From: Gracilaria domingensis
Taxonomy: Eukaryota > Rhodophyta > Florideophyceae > Gracilariales > Gracilariaceae
Length of the DNA: 64,000 nt
Assembly: GCA_022539475.1 (NCBI GenBank)
Contig: VCMS01000096.1
Coordinates: forward strand, 62,001-126,000
Direction: 5' to 3'
Below the pieces are notes generated by a model. The model was not told the origin of the DNA and ran no database searches. It worked only from the letters and a program-made list of their open reading frames with translations. Shown piece after piece: positions 18,660 to 28,689 of this stretch (position 1 is the first letter of the stretch; every line of letters begins with the position of its first letter). A program made the position numbers and the translations under genes.

Positions 18660-19470
18660 GGACCGAGTTTGTCCCTACACTTTTGAACAAGTTTTCCAGA
18701 ATAATTGAAACTCACCTTTAATCACGTTGGTTTTGTAGCTTTGAAGGTTAGAAACGTTTTGTATACCTGTATGCTGAAGATAAGCACCTGTGCGCGAGGC
18801 AGGAGGTTGCAGGCGATTCGAAATAAAAGGGCTTCGGTCTCTGACCGAGGGCAGCCTCCAAGAAGAGCAGAGCGGCCGATTCGTGTGGGAGGTGCGCCTT
18901 GCAAGGTGTTTTTCTTCTACCGCCTTTTCCCTTTTGTTTTGCTCCTTAGTGCTCGCGACCGCCACACTCGCCAGCATCGACCGCGTGCGGAGCGCACGTC
19001 GAGTCATGCAGGCTGCACAGATACGCAGACTGCGCGAGGTGTGGTTCCCCACGGCATCCGCGACCACCCCTTCGGTGACTGTGAAAGCGGTGCGTGGCCA
19101 CGCGCCGCGCCACGTCGCACACGCGGAAAAGCTGGTCGGCATCATCCCTTCGCTACGCGCGCGCCGTCGTGTACACGTCGTCCGACAGCGCCACGCAGTG
19201 CACGTATCTTGCACGCTGTCGCGCTCGAGCGCCTCGCACGCGCTCCGCGCGCTGCGCACGTGCCACACACGCACCTCGGCGCGCCGGCGGACGCGAGCCT
19301 TGTCCTTCACCTCGCCCGCGTGCGCGCGCCACTCCTCCGGCCGCAGCGCGCCGCTGGCGCCGTTCCACGGCCGCATCGCCCCGCCTTCCGACCCCGACCG
19401 CTTCTCCGCCTTGTCTTCCATGTCCGAGCGGCTCAGTGTGGTTTGCGTAGTTGAAACATCATTCTCCATA
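18660..19470 (-). pseudogene. WD40 relic 5 (minus strand)
   Basis: The only relic on the minus strand. The upper part (19,060-19,450) keeps AMRPWNGASGALRPEEWRAH, VRVWHVRSARSACEALE and ATWRGAWPRTAF, parallel to AVRLWDGASGALRAQVLRAH, VRVWDVRSGAAVCDALL and VWDVAQRVATHRF. WD signatures are damaged (WD to WN, WH and W) and frames shift between blades. A 264-codon frame runs through but is not a working propeller. The sequence past about 19,000 to its 3' end has no WD40 similarity. Confidence 0.65.
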
Positions 19471-20050
19471 CTTCAGATTCGCTGTCAACTTTAATGCGCT
19501 TCCCGGCAGAGTGTGGGGAAGACTTGCGAAGGTATGCACACCCACTCGCACTACGCCATGGACGCCAATATGCCTGCGCTTACGTAGCTTTCTTCGCGAT
19601 TTCGCCTCTCTCCTTTTGACATGTTGTCCGCAGACGATTTGTATACCCTTGTACACCAGGGACGCCGCCGACAACATCTGTTGTGTGATATCCTTGGGGT
19701 CGAATCGCAACTGCGCAACAAAGTCGATAGTACTTGCGAGATCAACAGTTCCTCAGATTTCACCTGAGAGCGAAACAAGTCTGGACACATTGTTCAGATT
19801 TCACCTTTAGCTCCTATTCGAATCATTACCTGATTAGTGATCGATTTCATCTGTAACCCCTTTGATCCTTCGTTCTCATTGCATATGCGTGAGGCATACC
19901 GCCCCCTTACGTTTTAGTTGGTATTGAGCACACGTTTGCGAAGCTGTGCCGCCGAATGTAGTTCCTCCTGCCATCTGTAACTTGCCAACTGTCTTCATGC
20001 GCAAAAGGTCTCAACTCTACCTCAGCGTCTTGAAGAGAAAAAGCCATGGT
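19471..20050. other. No gene seen
   Basis: The minus-strand frames at 19,459-19,710 and 19,551-19,790 start at non-ATG codons and show no domain. Confidence 0.4.
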
Positions 20051-20057
20051 GCATCAG

Positions 20058-20064
20058 TATATAT
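20058..20064 (+). promoter_or_regulatory. TATA box of the beta-lactamase-fold gene
   Basis: TATATAT, 91 bases before the chosen ATG at 20,155, leaving room for a 5' UTR of about 60 bases. Confidence 0.5.
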
Positions 20065-20154
20065 TTGTCAACAGCCCTGTCTTGCTCGTCCTCCAGTTTC
20101 AACCTGTTCGTTCAAGCCTTCATTTCGTGTCAACTCGTATTCGCACTATCCACT

Positions 20155-21287
20155 ATGCAGCTTCTTTATCTCTTTTTCCTTCTCAAGCTGTTCACAACCA
20201 TTTCTGCCTCCGCCACTTGCTCTGGAAACCCAGCTACATATTCGTTCTCCATTGGATCTATTCCCGCACTCGTGATACACGATGGAACGATTAACAACCC
20301 CACATCACAGTTTGGCGCTCTGGATCCTGCCGTAGCACGCTCGTATTCCGCCGCATTTCGTCCGTCATTTCCGTTTCAACTGAGTACCAACCCCGTCCTT
20401 CTCGAGATGCCATATGGTCGCGTCCTTATTGAAACTGGTGCCGTGGGCGCGTTGCAGCTGCCTGCTTTTGCTGAAACAGGCAGATTAATTGCGAACATGC
20501 GAGCAGCCGGAAAAGATCCGTGTAGTATACAACATATTCTTCTCACCCATGCTCACGTCGGACATGGAACAGGACTGGTTGATGGAGACGGTAACAAGCT
20601 GTATCCGAATGCAAAGGTTTATATATCGCAGGAAGACCATGAATTCTGGTTTGCGTCCCCGCCGCGGCTCAATGGAACCGACTTCCCACCTGAACAGCAG
20701 GATTTATTCGGTACGTTGATGATAAGTGCACCGTTTGCTCCCGACAATCTTGTTCACTAACGACGCTCAAACTTTCACAGAGACATTCGCAATGTTGTAT
20801 CGCAAGAACATTATTCCCTATCTGGACGATCTTATATTCCTGCAGGACAATGATAATCCATTGCCAGGTATTGAGGTTATTCTCACACCAGGGCATTCGC
20901 CAGGTCACGTGGTGTTCAACGTGACCTCAGATGAACAATCCATGCTGGTAATTGGCGACGTATGGTTCACTAAGGTGCGTTTGCATTCAAGTCCGGCATT
21001 CAGCTCAAGTTGAGACTACTCCAGTAACTAACCTGTTCAGCCAATATGTGAATCCGCAGCCTGATCAGGTGCAAAACCCAGAATGGACCTTCGACCTTGA
21101 TACAGACCGTCATGCTGCTTATGAATCAAGAATTCGCGTGATGGATATGGCTTTAAAGCATTCGTCGTTGGTGCTCGCTTTCCATGAAGCGTTTCCTGGC
21201 CTTGGTCATATCAAAAGCGATGGGGCTTTCTTTGATTGGGAGCCCATGGTAGGCCAGAACGTAGGTGTGGGTATTGAACTGAAGTGA
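20155..21287 (+). CDS. Secreted metallo-beta-lactamase-fold hydrolase, intron-containing
   Basis: The ATG at 20,155 gives a signal peptide (MQLLYLFFLLKLFTTISASA). Exon 1 ends at 20,710; a 70-base GT-AG intron (20,711-20,780) is clear. Exon 2 runs to 20,974. The second junction is less sure: GT at 20,975 with AG at 21,014 (40 bases) keeps the frame, while the better-looking ctaac-ttcag acceptor at 21,040 does not. The in-frame model gives 340 aa. Fold motifs: THAHVGH at 131-137, PGHSPGH, IGD and a late FPGLGH. The usual HxHxDH metal motif has Gly136 in place of Asp, removing a ligand for the second metal. Relatives include lactonases and other hydrolases. The substrate is unknown, and catalysis may be altered. 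Confidence 0.78.
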
Positions 21288-21366
21288 TCGGTCAACAGTT
21301 TCTTGAGCGATGTGAGAGGTGGGTCAAGCAAAGATCTGATTCTCTGCCCCAATTATCCAGTAGACC

Positions 21367-21530
21367 CAAGGGCGCATTTGCGATTGACTAAATTGCAATC
21401 TCACTTAGTCATTAGTCACAAAGAAAATGATGTATTCAGACATTTTAGTCATTTAAGGCTTTTAGACAATCTTTTAGACGACTTTTGTCAACTTTAGACA
21501 AAATTGCGTCCACTAAAGCACCTGAGGTGT
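21367..21530. repeat. hAT MITE fragment
   Basis: agggcgcatttgcgattgac-taaattgcaat and caaaattgcgtccactaaagcac match the left half of the MITE at 55,859-56,348. The right end is missing. Confidence 0.55.
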
Positions 21531-21769
21531 ACACTGCGTCGCAGCTCAACCAATCGCAGTGCAGAATTTACGCTGACATTGATACATAGCAAAAAAGTGC
21601 GGTTATTGTGAGAGATCAATACGAGCTCTTCACATGCATCCGATGTCTAGCCGACGCTATTTTATAATCGCTAACTCACAGGTTATCCCTCGTCCGAGAC
21701 ATGGAAGAGATCTCTCCCATGTAGGGGTTTTCTAAAATAGCCCCGTGGAAGAGGTTTAAACGATCAAAT
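21531..21769. other. No gene seen
   Basis: Spacer with an inverted pair gagatc / gatctctc and nothing else I can support. Confidence 0.4.
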
Positions 21770-21975
21770 TTATGCAAAGCAAGCTTTGCAGAAGAAGTCG
21801 CAAAGCTCCTTGGAATTCTTGTGACATAAGCAAATTTCTGCTTCTAAAGAGTTTAAATCAATAGTATCATATATAATGACGGAAAGAAAAAATTCTAAAT
21901 AGCTCTCTTGTGAACGATATGTTGCACAATCCTTACGGTCTCGTTTAAATATTAATAATCTGAAGCTTTGGAGTT
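21770..21975. repeat. AGCTTTGC repeat, partial copy
   Basis: gcaaagcaagctttgcag and gtcgcaaagctcctt, then agctctcttgtgaacgatatgttgcacaa, match 4,848-5,010. The copy stops where WD40 relic 6 begins. Confidence 0.55.
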
Positions 21976-22440
21976 TTGAAGCTACGACCGATGTGTGTTT
22001 TAGGCAGCGTGGACCAGACGTTGCGCGTGTGGGACGTGTATACCGGAGGCTCCTTTTTGCGTAGCTCTAGGGTGGCCACGTGGACTTCGAGTCGAGCGTG
22101 GTTCTGTGTGCGGACCGCTCGCGCGCCGCGTCGGGCGACCGTGCGCGTGTGTTGCACGGCTTGTGATGACGACGATGACGACGATGACGATGACGATGAT
22201 TTCGCCGTGAAGAGCCTGGCGCTGTTGTCAGAGGGTATGCGGGTGACAGCTGGACACGTGGAAGAAACCATGTTCTTCTTTACAATTGCCATAAATTCTT
22301 CTGCGTGACGACAGCTCGCACGTTTTTCTGCACGAGTCGGTGGCTTGGACAACTGCACAGCACTGCTCGTGCGTGCCGCACCCGCGCCGCACCAGCTGCT
22401 GCCACTTTTAGGCACTCACAGATTGATGGAGTCTGACTTT
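21976..22440 (+). pseudogene. WD40-tail relic 6
   Basis: Starts with SVDQTLRVWDVYTGG, a clear blade end, then WFCVRTARAPRRATVRV (compare ALCADGSRAASGG-DVRVWD) and a GAC/GAT run coding poly-Asp. The tail remnant reads CVPHPRRTSCC, parallel to CVPHPAPHRLPP. Frames are broken. Kinase copy 4 ends about 20 bases past it on the other strand. The poly-Asp run is shared with relic 7. Confidence 0.7.
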
Positions 22441-22462
22441 TATTTATTGCTGGAGCTGGTCC

Positions 22463-23311
22463 CTAAAACCCGTTTTCGCACTTCTCATCTACGATTTCGA
22501 TTGCATTTGTCAGCAGAGCCAGCATACGGGCGTAATTTGGACAAGCGCTTTCCGAAAAGTCATTCACCAGCTTGGCGAGTTCGCGCGCGAAACAATACCG
22601 TTCTGTACTTCGCATCCCATACTTATATTCAACCCATCTTGCTACTCTGTGTGGCATTTTCGAAAGAGAACACGTCTTACCGTGCGCGAGCATTCGTGTC
22701 ATAAGCTTGAGTATGCTCTTTACATCTTTCCTCTGATTCGTCGGCGTAAGCGGACTTGATTTCCCAAAGTCAATCAAGAACAGCGTGCTCTTCTCTTGTC
22801 CAGCTCCACCCGATACGATGTTTCCCGCGTGAATGTCGCCATGTGCTACTCCATTGGAATGAAGGTCTTCCAAAATTTTCAATACATCATATGTTATTCT
22901 CAGTATGGTGCAGGGCCGCAACTTATAGTTGGCCTCTTTCCACAACTGAGAGACGCTCTTGCCGAACTTATTCATTACAAAGTATGGAAAACCTTTATGA
23001 TAACCGTGATCGAGTACCGTTGGGATGTTCAAGGAAGGTGCTCTCATGTTTAGGGCACTGATAATCTTTCCTTCCTCCAAGAGAGCGCTTGTTGCTGCTT
23101 GTATTGAACCCTCATTGCCATTCAAAGGGCAAGCAAGTTTCATCACTGCAAAATTATTACGCCCACTGCGGTCAGCTACTGAGTACACCTTTCCGAAATT
23201 GCCAGAACCCACTTCAGTCCCAATATGCCATCTCTCTGCTACGTAATCATTTTGAAAATCTGTGTATAATTTCCACAACATCGCTACTGAAGATTGTGCT
23301 TCTGATGACAT
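22463..23311 (-). CDS. CK1-like protein kinase (copy 4), C-terminus cut short
   Basis: 282 residues from an ATG. Glycine loop GSGNFGKVYSV (35-45), Lys58 (AVMK), FGKSVSQLW (116-124), catalytic loop HGDIHAGN (157-164; Asp159, Asn164) and DFG at 181-183. All catalytic residues are present. It is closest to copy 5, sharing YTDFQNDYVAERWH and CPLNG. A small deletion turns the ending GFDWDQLQQ of copy 5 into GF-stop, removing seven residues outside the kinase core, so activity is probably unaffected. Its 5' region matches copy 5 for about 300 bases. Confidence 0.87.
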   Translation of the reverse strand: MSSEAQSSVAMLWKLYTDFQNDYVAERWHIGTEVGSGNFGKVYSVADRSGRNNFAVMKLACPLNGNEGSIQAATSALLEEGKIISALNMRAPSLNIPTVLDHGYHKGFPYFVMNKFGKSVSQLWKEANYKLRPCTILRITYDVLKILEDLHSNGVAHGDIHAGNIVSGGAGQEKSTLFLIDFGKSSPLTPTNQRKDVKSILKLMTRMLAHGKTCSLSKMPHRVARWVEYKYGMRSTERYCFARELAKLVNDFSESACPNYARMLALLTNAIEIVDEKCENGF

Positions 23312-23526
23312 TTTTGCAAATTTAGGATTTCCTGGAATAAGTAGTTTTTTTTGTTACTTAATGTGCGCTTTCCTCTTACGCATACCTTGTACTGAAATAC
23401 AGAGATAAATGTGGTTGGAATAGGAAATGGATTTGCCATTGTTAAATTCGTGGCAGATTATGAACTGCTGCTCGCATTTTTGTTCTAAACGGTTGCATAC
23501 AGCGGGGCGAACCTAATCGTTTTTAC

Positions 23527-23606
23527 GATAATTATGAGTATCATAGGCTGAGGCGACGCCGTCAGCTTTCCGCAGGTAGATGGATGCAATGGTGTGCCAC
23601 CTTGTT
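23527..23606 (-). promoter_or_regulatory. Conserved block upstream of kinase copy 4
   Basis: Contains gataattatgag, cgtcagctttccgcaggt, atggatgcaatggtgtgcca. It is near-identical to the block upstream of copy 5 and recognisable in copies 2 and 3. Confidence 0.45.
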
Positions 23607-23670
23607 TTCAACTAAAAATATGAAGATTGTAATTTATTTGAGAATTTTCTTTATGGCACAGCTTTAATTC

Positions 23671-26440
23671 CCAGACCTTAGATTATGCTATTGGGATGCA
23701 CATGCACATCTTGGTTAAAAACTGGTCGACCTTGAAAATTTCTCTGTTCCCATTTCATCAAAATTAAAACATCTCTGGTACTGTATGTTTGAAAAACGTT
23801 TTTATATATAAAAATACTGCTAAGAAAATTACTTTCAGAAACTACGATACTCTGTTTGTATTCCCTTTCGCTCATTGCAGAGCTCCTCCTGGCTTGGAAA
23901 CTTTGCAATCAGCTTCAAATTTAAAGAAAATAGTTAAAATCGAAACGATCTTTGGAATCACGTTTGGGATGCAGAGATCGCTTGCGTTCTCTACATGTAG
24001 CGCATTCCGCGTCACTAGCGTTTCCTTCTTTCGACATGAGTATGATCCTCTTCAGCCAAACACTATCGAGATCGGCCCAAGTAATGTATTAGTCCTACAT
24101 GGAGAAAAAGTCAACAACGTGCCTTTCCCTTTTATTTAGGTTGCTCAGACCCATTTTACATCGGTAAATCTCTAACTGTCGATACTTCCCGTTCTTCGGT
24201 CCAATAACTATACTACCAGACAATACAATCCAGCAGTAGATATCTAAAAGTACTGGTTCTTGACAACACTAGATTATTTACACGGATGTAACTCTCGACT
24301 CCGGATCTTGATAGAGCTGTATCCGGCAAAAACTGTCGATTTCAGTTCAGGATAGATTAATGTCAAACGAATTTACGCGGCAAGGTGCTGCGTCGTTTTT
24401 TAACGTCCTTTCTATTAGTTGCAGCGAAAATGCTGCGTGGTCACCCACTCCGCTTCACGAACGAATTAGATCTAAGTTTCTTTCTTCATTGTTGATAATG
24501 ATGATAAAATGATGATAGTGAAGTTAGCGTTCTGTTCTATTAGCTCCTTTTTTATATTGTTCTCAAAGTTCTCTCCTGTTGCGTGTCCTAAAAGGGCAAT
24601 AAACATTTTCTTTGCTTCTGAAATGTTTCCTGTCATTACCAGTACCAAACCATTCATAGATCGAATTATTATATCTAACAAATAATTATGTAGTTTTCTG
24701 AAATTACGTATCCCACATTGCGTTGCCAAGAAATATATTAGACAGTTGATTGAATGGAAAGCTCCTACTAGGGTGTAGACTCGCTAATCAGCTCAAAATA
24801 GAAAGCCAGTCTTAAGCGAAAATAGAATGGATACTAGCGCTAACAGTAGTCTCTGTAATCTTTTTAGATTGTTGGTACATTGACGAAGAGTGCGCTTATA
24901 TATATAAAGTGCTCTATTTTTCTTTAAACAATCAGTCATTTTCTGATAAAATCATTAGTATATATGCGCCGTGTGACAAGGCGCATTGAACGCCTTTTTT
25001 GAACATTGCTGTGATTGGATCACTGGAATGCCAACAAATGAGCTCCTAAAGAAAAAAATTTCCCTCCATGCACTTATTTGGGAAATAAATCTTAGGTAGT
25101 ATCTAGAAAGAAAGGTTTTGTACAAGTTAAATGTGGACGGTTGGTCTGGCATTGCATCCAAATATTTATGCATCACTACATATAGTTTAAAAACAGCCAT
25201 TACAAAAACATTAATAATGTTTTTGTTATAGCTGTTTTATTCTGCTTTGTATTGTTTTTGTTTACGGCGTTTTCTGAGAGGGCCTTATTGGCATTCAATG
25301 CCTACTTGGGACAAAAGACGCACATAATACGGTTATTGCTATTCTATAGTTTGGCGCAGTGTGTATTGGAAACATATTGCAAAATATAAGAATTAGTATT
25401 TTTCAAGCTATTTTGAGCATTGCTGTATTATTTCGTGCATGGGCAAATAACTGAATCCAAACATGTTTCTTTGGAAGCAGCTGCTCCCGGGAAATCCGGG
25501 AAATGAAGAAACTGGTAGATGCTTAAAAAGAGACGTCTGCGTTTTAGTAAAAGTAAATTAAGCGCTATCATATATTTCGCAAAGAAGCAGCGTGACAATG
25601 TAAATTACAACAATTTCGTGACGTTACGAGATACAAAAATGTGCACAATATAGAAGATTTCCAAAAGGACGATGATTTGGACAATCTCTTAAATTTTATT
25701 TTATTGATAACTACAAAGTTATCACAAGATTACATCAGGGTTATCATGTTATGTTGTGATGACAAGTTGGGTAACATCAATGTTTTCGCACCCGAGCTTC
25801 TGGGTCAGAAGTAGAGGCAGTCTTAGATACCTCACTTACCTCTTAATTTGATGACGTTCTTTCATGACCTCAACAATTGGAGGTCCTTTAATAAACCAAA
25901 TGTAAAGCTCAAGAGTTACAAAACTGAAAATTTTGCGCTTTTCTTGCAAACTTAACGGGGTGAGACTTTAAATACCTTTTACTCCGCACATTAAATTTAT
26001 TAGCTTATAAATACAAAACAGTCTCATAGACATATTCTAGCTTCAGTTCAAGTTCGAACCGAAATACAGTTCTACTTCCATGTTCAAACAAAGTTGACAA
26101 TAGTTATCAAACCCAACATAGCACACATCATGATGTGATGCATGATGTGTTAGTGAAGACAATAATGTCATCAACTTGTACTGTAATTCAGATGTTTGAG
26201 ATACTATATATCCCTAACGAAAGGGAGATGTGTGCCGTTACGCTACGAGAGAAATTCTTACAAAGGGTTTCCTTACAGATAGTACACCTTAATTCTGTTT
26301 TTTATGAAATGTTTGCGCTCTTTGAAAGAGGACAAAATTTTAAATTACGTGTGTTGCATTTTTAGATATTTATGCTTTTCCCGCACTTCCCCGGGGAAGC
26401 AACTTGTCTGCGATGTGCGCACAAATCACAACCACGCACA
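23671..26440. other. Long AT-rich stretch without a supported gene
   Basis: Short frames only (for example 23,789-24,139 and 24,472-24,729), starting at TTG and lacking domains. Two small structures are visible: atgcgcc / ggcgcat at 24,964-24,986, the hairpin found in the dispersed repeats, and acacatcatg / catgatgtgt at 26,123-26,150. Confidence 0.5.
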
Positions 26441-26444
26441 CGTG

Positions 26445-26451
26445 TTATATA
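26445..26451 (+). promoter_or_regulatory. TATA box of the Kazal-like gene
   Basis: TTATATA 71 bases before the ATG, followed by three acaacct direct repeats around the expected transcription start. Confidence 0.5.
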
Positions 26452-26477
26452 CGCTCTACAACCTACAACCTACAACC

Positions 26478-26505
26478 TACTCGCCGCGGCAGCGCGCGGC
26501 GAGTA
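26478..26505 (+). promoter_or_regulatory. GC-rich hairpin in the 5' UTR
   Basis: tactcgccgcg (26,478-26,488) pairs with cgcggcgagta (26,495-26,505) around a 6-base loop. The 11-bp stem lies 17 bases before the ATG at 26,522. If transcribed, such a stem would be expected to slow ribosome scanning. Confidence 0.55.
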
Positions 26506-26521
26506 GCACCGCCCCGCCGCC

Positions 26522-27036
26522 ATGGACGCCCCCCCGCAGCACTACGGCGCCATCGGACGCCGGGCGCCCCACGCGCCGCCACCCGTGCCGTCGCCCGCGC
26601 CGCGCGCACCGCGCCGCCGCGCGCTGCTGGCGCAGGCCGTGGCCGCCGCGCTCGCGCTGACGCTGGCTCTCGCGCACCGCGCGCGCAGCGCCTCGCGCGC
26701 GGCGCACCGTAGCCGCGTCGCTCGGCTCACTACGCTGGCACGCTGCGACGGCTGCCCGAAAATCTTCGCGCCTGTGTGCTGCGAAACGCTCGCTGGTCTC
26801 CAAACCGCACCGAACGAGTGTACATGTCACTGCCAACCTGAAGCGATTCCCATTCATCCGGGCGTCTGCGAGTCTGCGCCGCAGCTCTGCGTCTGTCCGA
26901 AACTATATGCGCCCGTGTGCTGCGAAAGCGACGAAGGGCGCGGAACCATTCCCAACGAATGTCGGTGCCGCTGCCTGCCTGGTGGGCATGTCGTTTCTGC
27001 GGGCGGTTGCACGGCTGTCCCAGTGTCCACCCCGAC

Positions 27037-27067
<31 letters not shown>

Positions 27068-27637
27068 CCAACCCCTGAGGCTTGTTCTTGTCCGAAACTA
27101 TATGCGCCCGTGTGCTGCGAGAGCGACGAAGGGCGTCGAACCTTCGCCAATGAATGTGAGTGCCGTTGCCTTCCTGGCGAAACGGTGCTCTACCCTGGCC
27201 AATGTGAGTCTCCTCCGGAGCCAGCCTGTGAGGTGACTCTTGATGAGCGCGTGCGCACAGGCGATTTTTAGAGAAATCGCAATTGTCGTGCTCGCATGGT
27301 GGTGAGCAAGCAAGACGAGCAAATCATCATCGAGTCCGGCTATTTCATCACTGTTAAAGATGGCGAGGACGAGACCCTCCCGCTGGATAAGAGAACTAAG
27401 CGCAGAGTTTCGGCTGTCACGCGCTCCGAAGCGCTGGTCTGGGCGACCAAGTTGTTGGACAGAGTCACTGCCAAGCTTGAAAAACTCGATTGCAGTGGCA
27501 TTTGTGGAGTAACAGCCGACATGATAGCCGATGCGATCTTCGAAATGGCGTCTGTTGCAGCCGCCTGTCCCAACACTACTCACCCGAGCTGCAGACCTCT
27601 GCTCACCGTCGAAAAATGTACCGCATATTTTGGCTAG
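26522..27637 (+). CDS. Membrane-anchored protein with three Kazal-like domains
   Basis: The first 250 codons encode a Pro/Arg-rich N-terminus, a hydrophobic Ala/Leu segment at 34-51 (type II anchor) and three repeats at about 75-116, 123-163 and 188-228. Each has CPKLYAPVCC followed by an NEC.C.C pattern, and a polyproline run lies at 171-183. CPxxYAPVC resembles Kazal serine-protease inhibitors, with the usual G after VC replaced by C. A stop ends this frame at 27,271, but the same frame reopens at once and runs 122 codons to 27,637. A 39-base GT-AG intron (27,233-27,271, ending tttttag) would remove the stop and keep the frame; otherwise there are two ORFs or an in-frame stop. The last part (SGYFITVKDGEDETLP) has no recognised domain. 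Confidence 0.65.
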
Positions 27638-27639
27638 TG

Positions 27640-27900
27640 TTGAGCAGCCTGCACCCATTCATCGTGCGCGAAAGATTTGACGAACGGGGTGGTGCATTAA
27701 AATAAGATCGAACTTTTGTGTGTTTTTCCAGTTCCATATTGTTGAGATCTATCGCTAGATCCGCACTGGTCCCGGAGTGGGACTAGGCAGAAACAGCACG
27801 TAATCCGCATGATGTCATGAATCCGATACGCGTACACGTACTTACTGTTGGCGACATGGAAGTCTTGTCTTCCATGTATGCGGTTACTAGAATACCCCTA
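27640..27900. other. 3' flank of the Kazal-like gene
   Basis: An attaaaataagatcg stretch near 27,697 may serve as polyadenylation signal. I see nothing else. Confidence 0.35.
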
Positions 27901-27904
27901 GTTT

Positions 27905-28440
27905 GGCGTATTCCATGTCTGAGTTCCAATTTATTTCACTGTTTTGTCACAAGTGAGCTTAAAAACAATTTTGTTGCAAAAAGTAGACTTCTGCATTTTG
28001 CTGAACGCACAAAAAGTATAAAAGGGTTGAAACACAGTACAGAACATTAGACAGAGCGCCGAAGTTGCTCAGTAGTTTTTCCATAGTTATGGGCCCAGAG
28101 ACAGGGGTCTCGGGTTCGAGTCCCGGACTAGTCAGAGGATTTCTGTACGCTGCTACTGGAAACGCGATGCATATGCTGTCAAGATCCCAGGAGAGATACA
28201 GCCGTCCTTCAGAAAAAAAGGGAGTATAAAAGAATTGAGACAGTACAGAGGACCAGGCAGAGCGCCAGAGTTGCCCAGTGGTTTTTCCATAAAGCGTGCT
28301 TTAGTGGACGAGGTTGCGCCTAAATTTGATAAAAATGAGCTAGAAAAATTATTTCAAAGCTTTCCATAACTAGCATGACTGACGAAATATATTTTTTTGT
28401 TGTGACTAATGACTGAATTACAATTTAGTCAGTCCTTTGC
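27905..28440 (-). mobile_element. hAT MITE in reverse, split by a miniature LTR element
   Basis: 27,920-28,014 and 28,292-28,440 are the reverse complement of consecutive parts of the MITE at 55,859-56,348 (cacaagtgagcttaaaaacaatt; gactgaattacaatttagtcagtc). The stretch between is foreign to the MITE and bounded by terminal direct repeats. The outer ends of this copy are worn. Confidence 0.6.
28015..28291 (+). mobile_element. Miniature terminal-repeat retroelement (TRIM-like)
   Basis: Terminal direct repeats of about 70 bases lie at 28,015-28,085 and 28,223-28,291; both run from agtataaaag to gtttttccata. Directly after the left repeat comes GTTATGGGCCCAGAG, complementary to the anticodon stem-loop region of initiator tRNA-Met, as in copia-type elements primed by a half tRNA. 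A purine run (agaaaaaaaggg) precedes the right repeat. The internal part has no frame and contains a T-arm-like GGGTTCGAGTCCCGG. It sits inside a hAT MITE. It looks like a fossil, non-coding element. Confidence 0.55.
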
Positions 28441-28689
28441 AAAACTGGTTGCATAATGTGCGATATAATATTACACTTGTAGAAAGGTGATTGTGTGTTT
28501 TAAGCTAAGAACAATACGACAGTAGTGAAGCAGATTTTAAAAGAATTTGTTGCTCTCTCTGGAAAAGTTTGACGCAGAATTGGGACGCTATAGTGTTTTA
28601 GTCAGCAGCGCTCGTTATGTTTGGAAAGAGGATTTTGCTACAACGCTCAAGGCTCAGCTTAAACTACACTGGCAACTTGGTTGTAACAA
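28441..28689. other. No gene seen
   Basis: Spacer between the MITE and the dispersed repeat, with no supported feature. Confidence 0.4.

Noticed and set aside
23789-24139. 116-codon plus-strand frame
   Set aside because: Starts at TTG in AT-rich sequence, no domain, no promoter.
24472-24729. 85-codon minus-strand frame
   Set aside because: Starts at TTG, isolated and without recognisable features.
28060-28135. tRNA gene suggested by TTGCTCAGTAG and GGTTCGAGTCC boxes
   Set aside because: The acceptor arms do not pair and no proper anticodon arm forms; the terminal repeats and primer site fit a TRIM-like element better.
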